NCBI RefSeq assembly: GCF_011355085.1
Contig: NZ_VXCP01000017.1
Coordinates: 1 to 64,000, forward strand
Reading direction: 5' to 3'
Source of the DNA: Pseudomonas akapageensis
GTDB lineage: Bacteria > Pseudomonadota > Gammaproteobacteria > Pseudomonadales > Pseudomonadaceae
Length of the DNA stretch: 64,000 bases
In this document: positions 25,655-33,717 of the stretch, in pieces
How the letters are laid out: each line of letters starts with the position of its first letter
Numbering within the stretch: the stretch's first letter is position 1
Made by a program: the position numbers and the translations under genes
Notes under the pieces: generated by a model
Seen by the model: only the letters and a program-made list of their open reading frames with translations
Databases searched by the model: none
What the model was told of the DNA's origin: nothing

Positions 25655-26743
25655 ATGTCAAACGAACTTCACAGAGCTGCCTATTCGGTACTCCTACCGG
25701 CCTTTTCCGGGCTGGCGCTGGATGAAAGCGTGCGCCGGTTTTTGAGCCGCGGCGGAGCCTCCGTTTTGCTGGGAGAAACCCGTGAGGAATATGTTGCAAG
25801 AAGCATGAGCCCGGAGCGCAGGCGCAGCGAAACACAAGAGCACTTCAAACGCGTCGCCCAGCAAGCCGCCTCGTACGCCGGCTCAAACGTATTGATTGCT
25901 GTCGATCAGGAGCTTGGCGGCATTGAACGCCTGCACCAATTGGTACCTGAAATGCCGTCCCGAGAAGCACTCAAGGATCTCAGTGCTGAAGAAATCGAAG
26001 CGAACTGTTTTGCAATGGCCAGTGCCGCACGGGGCATGGGGATAAACCTGTTCCTGGCCCCCATCGTCGATGTGGTGAGCGGCGCCAATCCCTGGTTGCA
26101 CAACCGCCACCTGGGCTCGGACCCCGCCGAAGTCAGCCGGGTTTCATGCGCCTACATTCGCGGCGTGCAGCGGGCTGGCGTCATAGCCACGGCCAAGCAC
26201 TTCCCGGGGCATTACGTTACGGAAAATGATCCTGCGCTCGCTGAAGCGGTGGTCCCCGGCTCGATCGAGAGTCTTCAGGAGGGGCTGGAGGTCTTCAAGC
26301 AAGTGATCGCAACCGGTGTCAAAGCGATCATGCCGGGGCCGGCCGTTTTTCCCGCTATCGATCCGGATCAGTCCGCTTCGACTTCGGCAAAGGTCATAGG
26401 CCTGCTGCGTGACACCCTGGGATTCGACGGCTTGATCATCTCCGACGACCTGGATGCGGCCTCCATCCTGCGTGGCAATTCCATTAGCGATACCGCTATC
26501 GCATCACTGGCCGCTGGGGCGCATTTGTTGCTGGTATCGAGTGAGGCCGGGCTTGATCCCCTTGCCGATTCCATCGTGGCTGCTGTTGAACAGGGCCGGT
26601 TGCAGCGGCAGGTCCTGCTGGCTGCGTCCGGGAAGGTTCGTGCATTGGCCGAGGCTGTCGGCAAAGACGCAGATCAAAACGATTGCCCCACAACCATTCC
26701 CTTTGCGCCGGAAGGTGCAGGAGCGAAATATGGAATCCTCTAA
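25655..26743 (+). CDS. glycoside hydrolase family 3-type protein, NagZ-like fold
   Basis: A 362-residue single-domain GH3 protein. The TIM-barrel landmarks are VLIAVDQELGGIERL, FLAPIVDVV, ATAKHFPGH (residues 178-186) and FDGLIISDDLDA with the nucleophile-position Asp264/265. In NagZ-type enzymes KHFPGHG is followed by a D-S-H dyad that supplies the acid/base; here the aligned residues read N-D-P-A-L, so the His is missing. The protein may use another acid, act as a phosphorylase or lyase, or have lost glycosidase activity. No signal peptide, so it acts in the cytoplasm. Its last 14 bases overlap the start of the sugar isomerase gene, indicating coupled translation. Confidence 0.82.
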   Translation: MSNELHRAAYSVLLPAFSGLALDESVRRFLSRGGASVLLGETREEYVARSMSPERRRSETQEHFKRVAQQAASYAGSNVLIAVDQELGGIERLHQLVPEMPSREALKDLSAEEIEANCFAMASAARGMGINLFLAPIVDVVSGANPWLHNRHLGSDPAEVSRVSCAYIRGVQRAGVIATAKHFPGHYVTENDPALAEAVVPGSIESLQEGLEVFKQVIATGVKAIMPGPAVFPAIDPDQSASTSAKVIGLLRDTLGFDGLIISDDLDAASILRGNSISDTAIASLAAGAHLLLVSSEAGLDPLADSIVAAVEQGRLQRQVLLAASGKVRALAEAVGKDADQNDCPTTIPFAPEGAGAKYGIL

Positions 26744-27614
26744 AAATATTCTGGCCCTGCACTCGACTGTCGCCAGGTACTCGACCTTGGCGATGGACAT
26801 CGACATCGCAAGGGATACGGGTTTCGATGCCCTTGAAATCAACAGTGGCAAATTGGAAGGCTATTTGGCCGCAGGTCACAGCGAGCAGGAGCTCAAGGCG
26901 CTGCTGAGTGACGTCACCGTTACAGGTATCGGCTACCTGCGCGATATTGAACGGCAGGGGAGCGCAACCGGCGACCTTCTGAAAGAAGCGCATAGGCTGT
27001 TCACCCTGGCCAGTCTGGCAGGGGCCAAGGGCGTGCAGGTACTGACCGGCCCTATCAATGTGCAAGCGGTCATCGATTATCGGCAACAAGGTCGAACCTC
27101 TCATTACGCGGGCCTGCTGGGGCATACCGAGGCCGAGCAGTCCGCGTTGACTGCCGGGAATCTTCGGTTGCTGGCGGATATGGCAAAGGACTTTGGCCTG
27201 CTCTTGTACCTCGAGGCATTGTCCTGGACCCCGTTGAACAGCATCGAGCAGCAACTGCAACTGTTGGACCGTGCCGAGCGCAGCAACGTCAGGATGGTCA
27301 TCGATTACTGGCATTGCTACACCTCGGGGGTAACGCCCGAGGTGGTTGCCCGGATGAACAAGGACGTGATCTACGGCGTGCATGTGTGCGATTCGCTGCA
27401 GTTCGAGGGCGGCATCCCCAATGAAGAAATACTCAGGGACGTGCCGACAGGCAGTGGCGTATTGGACCTGCGCGAGTGGACGGATGCGGTCAAGGCCACC
27501 GGCTATGACGGTTGGTGGAGCTGCGAGCTTTTCTGCAAGAAGCAGCAACAACAAAACAGTTATGCGGTGGCAAAGGACTTGAAGGGCTTGCTCGAGCGTC
27601 TCGTTCGAAACTGA
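26730..27614 (+). CDS. sugar phosphate isomerase/epimerase-like TIM-barrel protein
   Basis: A 294-residue xylose-isomerase-like TIM barrel of the IolE/IolI/hydroxypyruvate-isomerase superfamily. The barrel shows IARDTGFDALEIN, LLLYLEALSW (metal-ligand Glu), VRMVIDYWHCY (Asp and His) and YGVHVCDS, then GYDGWWSCELFCKK (Glu), the normal metal-site order. ATG 26730 has CAGGAG six bases upstream and lies inside the end of the GH3 gene. Such enzymes isomerise, epimerise or dehydrate keto-sugars and inosose-type intermediates, fitting the neighbouring dehydrogenases. A 72-base gap separates it from the GMC gene. Confidence 0.87.
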   Translation: MESSKNILALHSTVARYSTLAMDIDIARDTGFDALEINSGKLEGYLAAGHSEQELKALLSDVTVTGIGYLRDIERQGSATGDLLKEAHRLFTLASLAGAKGVQVLTGPINVQAVIDYRQQGRTSHYAGLLGHTEAEQSALTAGNLRLLADMAKDFGLLLYLEALSWTPLNSIEQQLQLLDRAERSNVRMVIDYWHCYTSGVTPEVVARMNKDVIYGVHVCDSLQFEGGIPNEEILRDVPTGSGVLDLREWTDAVKATGYDGWWSCELFCKKQQQQNSYAVAKDLKGLLERLVRN

Positions 27615-27686
27615 GCCGACTTCAAGTGAATGACTGGGTGATCTCCGTTCAGGGGATTGCAGTGTTGATAGTTCAAATAAAGGTCA

Positions 27687-29288
27687 ATGATCGCAATGGT
27701 CGATTTCATCGTCATCGGCGGAGGCTCCACGGGCTGTACAATCGCCTCGAGGCTCAGCGAAGATTCAACTGCATCGGTCGTCCTGTTCGAGGAAGGGCCG
27801 CGAGACAGCAGTCCGTATATCCATATCCCCGGCGCTTACTACAAAACGGCGCAAGGTCCTTTGCTCAAGCGCTACCCCTGGGAGCCGACCGCAGAACAGG
27901 AGCGTACCGACTCCCCGACCATGGTGCAGGCAAGCGTGCTGGGAGGCGGCAGCTCGGTCAATGCGATGATCTACATCCGTGGTGTTCCGTCCGACTACGA
28001 TGGTTGGGCCGAGCAGGGCGCCAAAGGCTGGTCATACCAGGACGTGCTGCCGTACTTCAAGAAAGCCGAGCACAACGAGCGTTTTTGCAATGAGGTGCAT
28101 GCCGTCGGTGGTCCGCTCGGCGTCTCGGACCCCATCAACATTCATCCGCTGACCAAGGTCTGGCTGCAGGCATGCCAGCAGTATGGATTACCCTATAACG
28201 AGGACTTCAACTCCGGTGATCCAGCCGGCTGTGGCCTCTACCAGATCACGGCCAGGAATGGCTTTCGCAGCAGTGCAGCGGTCGCCTACCTGGGACCGGC
28301 CAAATCACGAAAAAACCTAAAGGTAAGAACGGCTTGCCGCGTCACCCGGATCTTGATGGAAGGAAACAGGGCGCGAGGAGTTGAATACATCGAGAACGGC
28401 AAGCGCCGGGAACTTTTCGCCGAAAAGGAAGTGATTCTGTCGGCGGGCGCGATCAACTCTCCGCGCTTGCTCATGCTTTCGGGTATCGGCCCGGCGGCTC
28501 ACCTGAAGAAACAGGGAATCCCTGTCGTTCAGGATCTGCCCGGTGTCGGTCAGAACCTGCAGGACCACATCGAGATCTCGTTGATTTACGAGCTCACCGG
28601 CCCTCACAGCTATGACAAGTACAAAAAACCGCACTGGAAGGCCATGGCGGGGCTGCAGTATGCCTTGTTCAGGCAAGGCCCGGCCGCATCCAACCTGATC
28701 GAGGGCGGGGCGTTCTGGTGGGGCGACAAGGCGGCAGCGACACCGGATATCCAGTATTTCATGGTGGTAGGGGCGGGCATCGAGGAAGGCGTTGACTCGG
28801 TACCAGGCGGCAATGGCTGCACCTTGAATCTGGGGCAGATCAGGCCAAGGTCACGGGGCTATGTAGAGCTTCATTCGCCCGATCCAATGGCCACGCCGAG
28901 AATCGTGCCGAATTACTTCTCCGATCCTTACGATATCGAGAGCCTGGTCGACGGTTGCATGGTGGGCGAAGAAATCATGTCGCAACCGGCCTTCAAACCG
29001 TTCGTGGCCAGGCGTCACGTACCCGATGGTGTGGTCAGGACCCGTGACGCCATGAAAAAATTCTGCCATCAGGAAGCCCACGCTGCGCTGCATCCGTCGG
29101 GGACCTGTCGGATGGGGGTCGATGAGAACTCTGTGGTAGGGCCGGATCTGCGCGTTCACGGGATCGAAGGCTTGAGGGTCGCTGATGCTTCGATCATGCC
29201 CACGCTGATATCCGGAAACCCGAACTCGGTGTGCATCATGATTGGCGAGAAAGCTGCCGACATGATTCGTGGCAGGCAGGGCCAGTAA
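27687..29288 (+). CDS. GMC-family FAD oxidoreductase (second), choline-dehydrogenase-like
   Basis: A 533-residue flavoprotein: FAD motif FIVIGGGSTGCTIASRL, the flavin-attachment region ASVLGGGSSVNAMIYIRG, and the active-site His in HPSGTCRMG with the Asn of SGNPNSVCIMIGEKAA. It belongs to the BetA/alcohol-dehydrogenase branch and differs from the first GMC protein at 7041-8687, which is of the gluconate-dehydrogenase-like type. It oxidises an alcohol or sugar hydroxyl with transfer of electrons to the respiratory chain or oxygen. ATG 27687 is close to AAAGG; ATG 27696 is an alternative. It is the last gene of the Gfo operon. No terminator is obvious after it. Confidence 0.9.
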   Translation: MIAMVDFIVIGGGSTGCTIASRLSEDSTASVVLFEEGPRDSSPYIHIPGAYYKTAQGPLLKRYPWEPTAEQERTDSPTMVQASVLGGGSSVNAMIYIRGVPSDYDGWAEQGAKGWSYQDVLPYFKKAEHNERFCNEVHAVGGPLGVSDPINIHPLTKVWLQACQQYGLPYNEDFNSGDPAGCGLYQITARNGFRSSAAVAYLGPAKSRKNLKVRTACRVTRILMEGNRARGVEYIENGKRRELFAEKEVILSAGAINSPRLLMLSGIGPAAHLKKQGIPVVQDLPGVGQNLQDHIEISLIYELTGPHSYDKYKKPHWKAMAGLQYALFRQGPAASNLIEGGAFWWGDKAAATPDIQYFMVVGAGIEEGVDSVPGGNGCTLNLGQIRPRSRGYVELHSPDPMATPRIVPNYFSDPYDIESLVDGCMVGEEIMSQPAFKPFVARRHVPDGVVRTRDAMKKFCHQEAHAALHPSGTCRMGVDENSVVGPDLRVHGIEGLRVADASIMPTLISGNPNSVCIMIGEKAADMIRGRQGQ

Positions 29289-29323
29289 ACCTTCTGGTCA
29301 GGGGGGCATACTGCGCATAGTGG

Positions 29324-29560
29324 TCATGCGTACGCCAGCCAGCCGCTCAGGATGGCCCGGTACAGCAAAGCGCATAGATTGCGTGCATTGGTTTTCCTGA
29401 GCATGTTGGTGCGGTGTTTGCGGGCCGTCAGGTCGCTGATGCCAAGCTGTCGCGCCACCTGTTTGTCGCTCAGGCCTTGGGCGAGCAGGTGGAGCACGTC
29501 ATGTTCACGTGACGACAGCGGTGAGTCATCGGGGCAGGCGCCTTTCTGATTGGAATTGCA
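29324..29560 (-). pseudogene. second LuxR-type HTH domain, out of frame
   Basis: Open frame without a usable start codon (the preceding in-frame stop is at 29561-29563). It encodes SSREHDVLHLLAQGLSDKQV, then ARQLGISDLTARKHRTNMLR, a clear LuxR/GerE helix-turn-helix, and ends LSGWLAYA. It continues the ORF at 29526-29747 in the +1 frame; the two overlap by about 35 bases and share the same HTH pattern. Together they look like one ancestral protein with tandem HTH domains broken by a frameshift, or read through a +1 shift near the CCCC run just before the first ORF's TGA. Confidence 0.6.
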
Positions 29561-29747
29561 TCAGGGCGAAATGGTGAGCCACCAGCGCCGTGGATTTTTT
29601 CGCCTGCAGTTTTCTCAACAGGTTCTCCCGGTGCTTGCGGGCCGTAGAAAAAGCCACCGAGAGCCGGGCAGCAATCTCGCGGTCCGTGAGCCCTTGGGCG
29701 ATCAACGACAAGACTCGAACCTCCTGGACGGTCAGGTGCATTTCCAT
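29526..29747 (-). CDS. small LuxR-type HTH protein
   Basis: A 73-residue protein that is almost only a LuxR/GerE DNA-binding domain: LTVQEVRVLSLIAQGLTDRE, then IAARLSVAFSTARKHRENLL. No receiver or ligand domain precedes it. It is followed in the +1 frame by a second, similar HTH domain (29324-29560). It may be a functional stand-alone regulator or half of a broken gene. The stretch 29748-30029 to its right holds no convincing gene; it must contain the promoter of the next rightward operon. Confidence 0.6.
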   Translation of the reverse strand: MEMHLTVQEVRVLSLIAQGLTDREIAARLSVAFSTARKHRENLLRKLQAKKSTALVAHHFALMQFQSERRLPR

Positions 29748-30029
29748 TCCATTGACGTTCCTGTCGTGGTTTTCCGTTCACCGTGAGACCTGCAAGGCGA
29801 AGCCTAGGAACAGCCGATGGGCTGTCAAACCACGTCCTCCCATATCGTGATCAATACCGCATTTGCCGAATGGTTTGATGTTTGTGCTGGCCGCACCATC
29901 GACTTGCCGACGCTCACGGCTTGGCAGTTGGACCGGCACTGGAGAGTGCCGCAAGCGCAGGTGTCTGGCGGGGGTTCGCCGCATGTGGCGGACGAGCCCG
30001 GTCAACAACCATCGAGAAGGATTGGAACC

Positions 30030-31091
30030 ATGAACTGGAATCGTTCGTTTACCGACCTGATCCGCAATGGGCGTCCTGCCTATTGGGGCAACTGGACGCT
30101 TGATCAGAAGATCAAGGTGGGCAGTGTCGGTTTTGTTTCTCCCGACAGCGGAGACTTCACCCTGGTCAAGGAAGATACGCCGGGCTTGACGGTCGGTAGT
30201 CGAGGCGCGCCGAACCAGTGGAAACTCTCGTCCAGCAACGTGCAGCGCACCCAGGCCAATGTGGAGCTCGATGGCTCGGCCACCGATCCGGAGACGGGCG
30301 TCAAGATCAAGGCCGGAACCGAAGTGAAGTGGGACTTCTCGGCCCTGGGGTCGATCGCGTCGGAATTCGGTATCGCCTCCGAGTCGTTTCTGACTGATAT
30401 GACGCAATTGACCCAACCGCAGACCCTGCAGTTGCTCAAGCAGCAGGCGGCCAGTGTCAGCATGGGCGGCAACGATGCCATTGCCCAGGGCTTCGGTGTC
30501 GTCACCAGCGTGATTTACGCAACCAGTGGCCTGAATATCGGTTCCCAGGACAACAGTTCCTCGTTCTCGATCACAGGCTCCGTCAGTGCCATCGAAGACA
30601 TGCTGGGCAGCGCCACCGCTAAAGGCTCATTCGTCTCCACCAACCAGACCAAGAGCGTCGACCAGCACCTGTGGCCCTACCAGGCGGAGACCCTGGCGAC
30701 CGTGCCGATCCCCATCGCCTTCACCTTCGCCTCGTTCGACGGCTCCCTGTTGATCCCTAACTGGGTGACGCGCCTGGGGGCTTTCGAAATTCTGTTCAAC
30801 AACGTGCCGGGGTGCACCTACATCACTCAGATCCAGCTCGATTACGACACCCCCCAGGGGCATCGCCACGACGAGTTCAGCCTCAGCGGGGGACTGTCGA
30901 AAACGGTCGGCAATATTCCACTCAGCGCCACCAATCTGCGGGCGCAGGTGACCTTCAAAGGGATGATCAACAGCGACCATTACTCCTTCAGCTGGCCCAG
31001 CCCCCTGGGGCAGTGGTTGACCGGTCGGCGCGAGGTGCAGATGACCGGTGTCTGGCCCGGCAAGACCCAGGCCAAGGACATCGAACACTGA
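30030..31091 (+). CDS. hypothetical protein, unrecognised, Gly/Ser-rich beta type
   Basis: A 353-residue protein I cannot assign. ATG 30030 with AGAAGGAT upstream; the open frame extends further left to 29817 but that part lacks a start context and is unlikely. No signal peptide or long hydrophobic helix. The middle is rich in alternating Ser/Thr/Gly and hydrophobic residues (SGLNIGSQDNSSSFSITGSV, then EDMLGSATAKGSF) that could form amphipathic strands, and the centre also has VPIPIAFTFASFDGS. It forms an operon with the small gene at 31126 (34-base gap). A pore-forming or secreted-effector role is a possibility suggested only by the strand pattern; codon use is like the host's. Confidence 0.7.
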   Translation: MNWNRSFTDLIRNGRPAYWGNWTLDQKIKVGSVGFVSPDSGDFTLVKEDTPGLTVGSRGAPNQWKLSSSNVQRTQANVELDGSATDPETGVKIKAGTEVKWDFSALGSIASEFGIASESFLTDMTQLTQPQTLQLLKQQAASVSMGGNDAIAQGFGVVTSVIYATSGLNIGSQDNSSSFSITGSVSAIEDMLGSATAKGSFVSTNQTKSVDQHLWPYQAETLATVPIPIAFTFASFDGSLLIPNWVTRLGAFEILFNNVPGCTYITQIQLDYDTPQGHRHDEFSLSGGLSKTVGNIPLSATNLRAQVTFKGMINSDHYSFSWPSPLGQWLTGRREVQMTGVWPGKTQAKDIEH

Positions 31092-31125
31092 CCCATTGCA
31101 TGCGGCTCAACGAGAGGATTCAGTC

Positions 31126-31533
31126 ATGTTCAATTGCACGGAAGACTTTTTGACCCGGCACGTCAGGAACCTGGCAACCGGCGATATTCAGGATAACTAC
31201 AACGATGTTGTCCGCTATGCGGGAGTTGTGTTGCAGGCGCGGGTCGAGGAGTTCGAGCATAAATATCCAAACACGGTGATGTTCATGTACCCGGTGACCC
31301 TGGGCACAATCCGCGACAGGATCCCGATCTACGGCGCCAATGCCAATTTCGACATGGCGGTGCGCATACCCTGGATTGTCACCTGGACTGGTGTAGGTCG
31401 TTACACCGTGATCCAGAATGCGTCGGGGTTCCGCGGGTCAACCGACGGCGCTGGATTGTGCAACCACTATGCCGCGCCGTTGGTGGATGGGCAGAGTGTG
31501 ACCACGCAGTGGCAGGCGCCGGGGTTGCTCTGA
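31126..31533 (+). CDS. hypothetical protein, partner of 30030-31091
   Basis: A 135-residue protein of unknown family, starting at ATG 31126 with GAGAGG nine bases upstream. It has no signal peptide; the composition is mixed alpha/beta with aromatic-rich segments (NTVMFMYPVTLGTIRDR, VRIPWIVTWTGVGRYTV). Being directly downstream of and co-oriented with the larger unknown gene, it may be its partner, chaperone or immunity factor (inference). A REP pair follows immediately, suggesting the operon ends here. Confidence 0.65.
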   Translation: MFNCTEDFLTRHVRNLATGDIQDNYNDVVRYAGVVLQARVEEFEHKYPNTVMFMYPVTLGTIRDRIPIYGANANFDMAVRIPWIVTWTGVGRYTVIQNASGFRGSTDGAGLCNHYAAPLVDGQSVTTQWQAPGLL

Positions 31534-31545
31534 GTGTTTGATGGC

Positions 31546-31625
31546 CTCATCGCGGGCAAGCCCGCTCCCACAGGGATACTGAGGTGTACACAAATCCTCT
31601 GTGGGAGCTGGCTTGCCAGCGATAG
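31546..31625. repeat. REP pair (BIME-like)
   Basis: ATCGCGGGCAAGCCCGCTCCCACAG-type unit (from 31546) and an oppositely oriented 'ctgtgggagctggcttgccagcgat' unit (31599-31625), the classical paired Pseudomonas REP arrangement between convergent genes. Confidence 0.88.
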
Positions 31626-31630
31626 GGCCC

Positions 31631-32524
31631 TCAAGCGAACACCGCCAACAAATCCTCCTCAAACGCCTGCTGCGCATCTCCCGGCACCTGCCCCCGATGC
31701 CGGGCCAGGTGAAAGGGGGCTTCAAAGCTCGATGTCTCTTCGCACAACACCCGCAACAAACCCCGCTCAACCCAGGGCTGGGCAAAGTGGCGGGGCAGGT
31801 GGCCGATGTGCCGCCCCGACAGAATGAACGCCAGCGCCCCTTCGACCTGCTCGGTACGCGCCGAGCAGAACCCGCCGCGATAAGGCTCGTCGCTCTTGAG
31901 AAAACGGTAGGGATGTTCGATCTGGTCCGCCCCGGCCAGCGCCTGTTCGTCGATCTCGACGGCGTTGAACAGCGGATGCCCCAGCCCGCAGTACAGATGC
32001 TGGGTTTCACTGAACAGCAGGCGGTAGTCGAAGGCACGCTGGGTACCCGAGAAGTAGCCGATGGCCAGGTCCAGGCGTTGTTCCAGCAGCAGGCGTTCCA
32101 TGTCGGCCGGCATGGCGCTGATCAGTTCGATACACACCGCTTCATCGCGCTGGCGAAAGCGCGCGATGGCCTCGGCCAGGCGCAGGGTCACCGACGGGTC
32201 CAGCGCCTCGGAACAGCCGATACGCAGCTCGCCCAGCAAGCGCCCGGCAACGCCATTGGCCTGATGGCGAAAGGACTCGATGGATTCGAACAGCACCTTG
32301 GTGGCCTTGAGCAGTTCTTCACCCTTGGGCGTCAACTTGAAGCCGCCCTTGCCGCGACTGCACAGGCGGTAGCCCAGGCGCGTCTCCAGCTTGGCCATCT
32401 GTTGGCTGATGCTCGGCTGGCTGAGGCCGAGCACCCCTTGGGCGGCACTGAATCCGCCGCTTTGGGCGACGCTGGCGAACAGCCTGAGCAGTTGCAGGTC
32501 CAGGTCATGCAGTTGTCCGAGCAT
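31631..32524 (-). CDS. LysR-family transcription regulator
   Basis: A 297-residue LysR-type regulator. N-terminal winged HTH: LLRLFASVAQSGGFSAAQGV, then LGLSQPSISQQMAKLETRLG, followed by the effector-binding domain. It is divergent from the polyamine-binding-protein and agmatinase genes, the usual layout for LysR control of a neighbour, and the intergenic region has an 8-base inverted repeat (32528-32535 / 32571-32578). Regulation of agmatine/putrescine use is therefore the likely role. Confidence 0.92.
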   Translation of the reverse strand: MLGQLHDLDLQLLRLFASVAQSGGFSAAQGVLGLSQPSISQQMAKLETRLGYRLCSRGKGGFKLTPKGEELLKATKVLFESIESFRHQANGVAGRLLGELRIGCSEALDPSVTLRLAEAIARFRQRDEAVCIELISAMPADMERLLLEQRLDLAIGYFSGTQRAFDYRLLFSETQHLYCGLGHPLFNAVEIDEQALAGADQIEHPYRFLKSDEPYRGGFCSARTEQVEGALAFILSGRHIGHLPRHFAQPWVERGLLRVLCEETSSFEAPFHLARHRGQVPGDAQQAFEEDLLAVFA

Positions 32525-32527
32525 TAA

Positions 32528-32578
32528 ACATTGGTCTCTGAGAATGTCAGGATAATTGACTTGCTATTTTACCAATGT
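32528..32578. promoter_or_regulatory. inverted repeat in LysR divergent promoter
   Basis: ACATTGGT (32528-32535) and ACCAATGT (32571-32578) are exact inverted copies 35 bases apart, with TTGACT (32556-32561) between them as a plausible rightward -35. A candidate LysR binding region; the spacing is longer than a single T-N11-A site, so it may be two half-sites of a tetramer. Confidence 0.5.
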
Positions 32579-32625
32579 AACCCGGCGGGCATGCTGTGGG
32601 CACTCCCTGCGTCGAGGTGCTCATC

Positions 32626-33705
32626 ATGCGTTCGTCCTGTTTATTGCTGTCCCTGGTCGTTGCCCTGCCCGTAGTGGCCGAGGAGAAGGTCGTCAATATC
32701 TACGGCTGGGCCGACTATGTCGCGCCCGAAACCCTGCAGCGCTTCCAGCAGGAAACCGGCTACACCGTGCGCTATGACACCTTCGACACCCCCGAAGTAC
32801 TGGAAACCCGCCTGCTCACTGGCGGCAGCGGCTATGACGTGGTCGTGCCGTCTTCCAGCGTGCTGGCCCGGGCCATGGCCGCCGGTGCCTTGCGCACCAC
32901 CGGGGCGGCGGCGCTGCAGGGCTATGCCAATCTCGACGGCGACCTGTTGGACAAGCTCGCCCGGATCGATCCCGGCAACCAGTACGCCGTCCCTTACACC
33001 TGGGGCACCCTGGGCCTGGGGATCAATGTCGAGGCCGTGCAAAAGCGCCTGCCCGGTGTGGCGCTCGATAGCCTGGATCTGCTGTTCAAACCTGAATATG
33101 CCAGCAAGCTGGCCGACTGCGGGATCTCACTCGTCGACTCGCCCCAGGAAGTCATTGGGCTGGCCCTGCATTATTTGGGCAAGGACCCCTACAGCCGCAA
33201 CAAGGCAGACCTGGAGGCCGCTGGCGCCTTGCTCCATCAATTGCAGCCCTCGGTGCAATACGTTGCCAATGGTCGGCAAATCAGCGACCTGGCCAATGGC
33301 ACCACATGCCTGGCCCTGACCTACAACGGCGATGCGAGCACCGCCGCCGAACAGGCCCGGCGTGCCAGCAAGCCGTTTGAAGTGACCTATCGGATTCCCA
33401 GGGAAGGCACGCTGATCTGGCAGGACAACCTGGCCATCCCCAAGGATGCCCCGCACCTGGAAGCGGCAAAGGCTTTCATCGAGTTCCTGCTGCGCCCCGA
33501 ATCGGTGGCGGCACTGACCAACACCCTGTTCTTCGCCAACGCCAACCAGGCGGCGACGCCCCTGGTCGATGCGCCGATCCGTGACAACCCCGATATCTAT
33601 CCGCCGGCCGAAGTCCGTGCACGCCTGTATGCCGACCAGAGCATGGCCTTGCCCGACATGCGCCAGCGCACCCGCCTGTGGACCACTTTCCGTAGCCGCC
33701 AATAA
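32626..33705 (+). CDS. periplasmic putrescine-binding-type protein (PotF/SpuD-like)
   Basis: A 359-residue exported binding protein with signal peptide MRSSCLLLSLVVALPVVA before EEKVV. Mature landmarks NIYGWADYVAPETL, TPEVLETRLLTGGSGYDVVVPSS, YAVPYTWGTLGLGIN and FEVTYRIPREGTLIWQDNLAIP are those of PotF/SpuD/SpuE polyamine receptors. ATG 32626 has GAGGTG upstream. The agmatinase gene follows by 12 bases. No permease or ATPase genes are adjacent, so it either feeds a transporter encoded elsewhere or acts as a sensor partner; agmatine is a natural ligand guess given the operon. Confidence 0.9.
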   Translation: MRSSCLLLSLVVALPVVAEEKVVNIYGWADYVAPETLQRFQQETGYTVRYDTFDTPEVLETRLLTGGSGYDVVVPSSSVLARAMAAGALRTTGAAALQGYANLDGDLLDKLARIDPGNQYAVPYTWGTLGLGINVEAVQKRLPGVALDSLDLLFKPEYASKLADCGISLVDSPQEVIGLALHYLGKDPYSRNKADLEAAGALLHQLQPSVQYVANGRQISDLANGTTCLALTYNGDASTAAEQARRASKPFEVTYRIPREGTLIWQDNLAIPKDAPHLEAAKAFIEFLLRPESVAALTNTLFFANANQAATPLVDAPIRDNPDIYPPAEVRARLYADQSMALPDMRQRTRLWTTFRSRQ

Positions 33706-33717
33706 GGAATCCTTCCC

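Noticed and set aside
29817..30029. N-terminal extension of the unknown gene at 30030
   Set aside because: No start context, composition unlike the rest of the protein, and ATG 30030 has a good ribosome-binding site.
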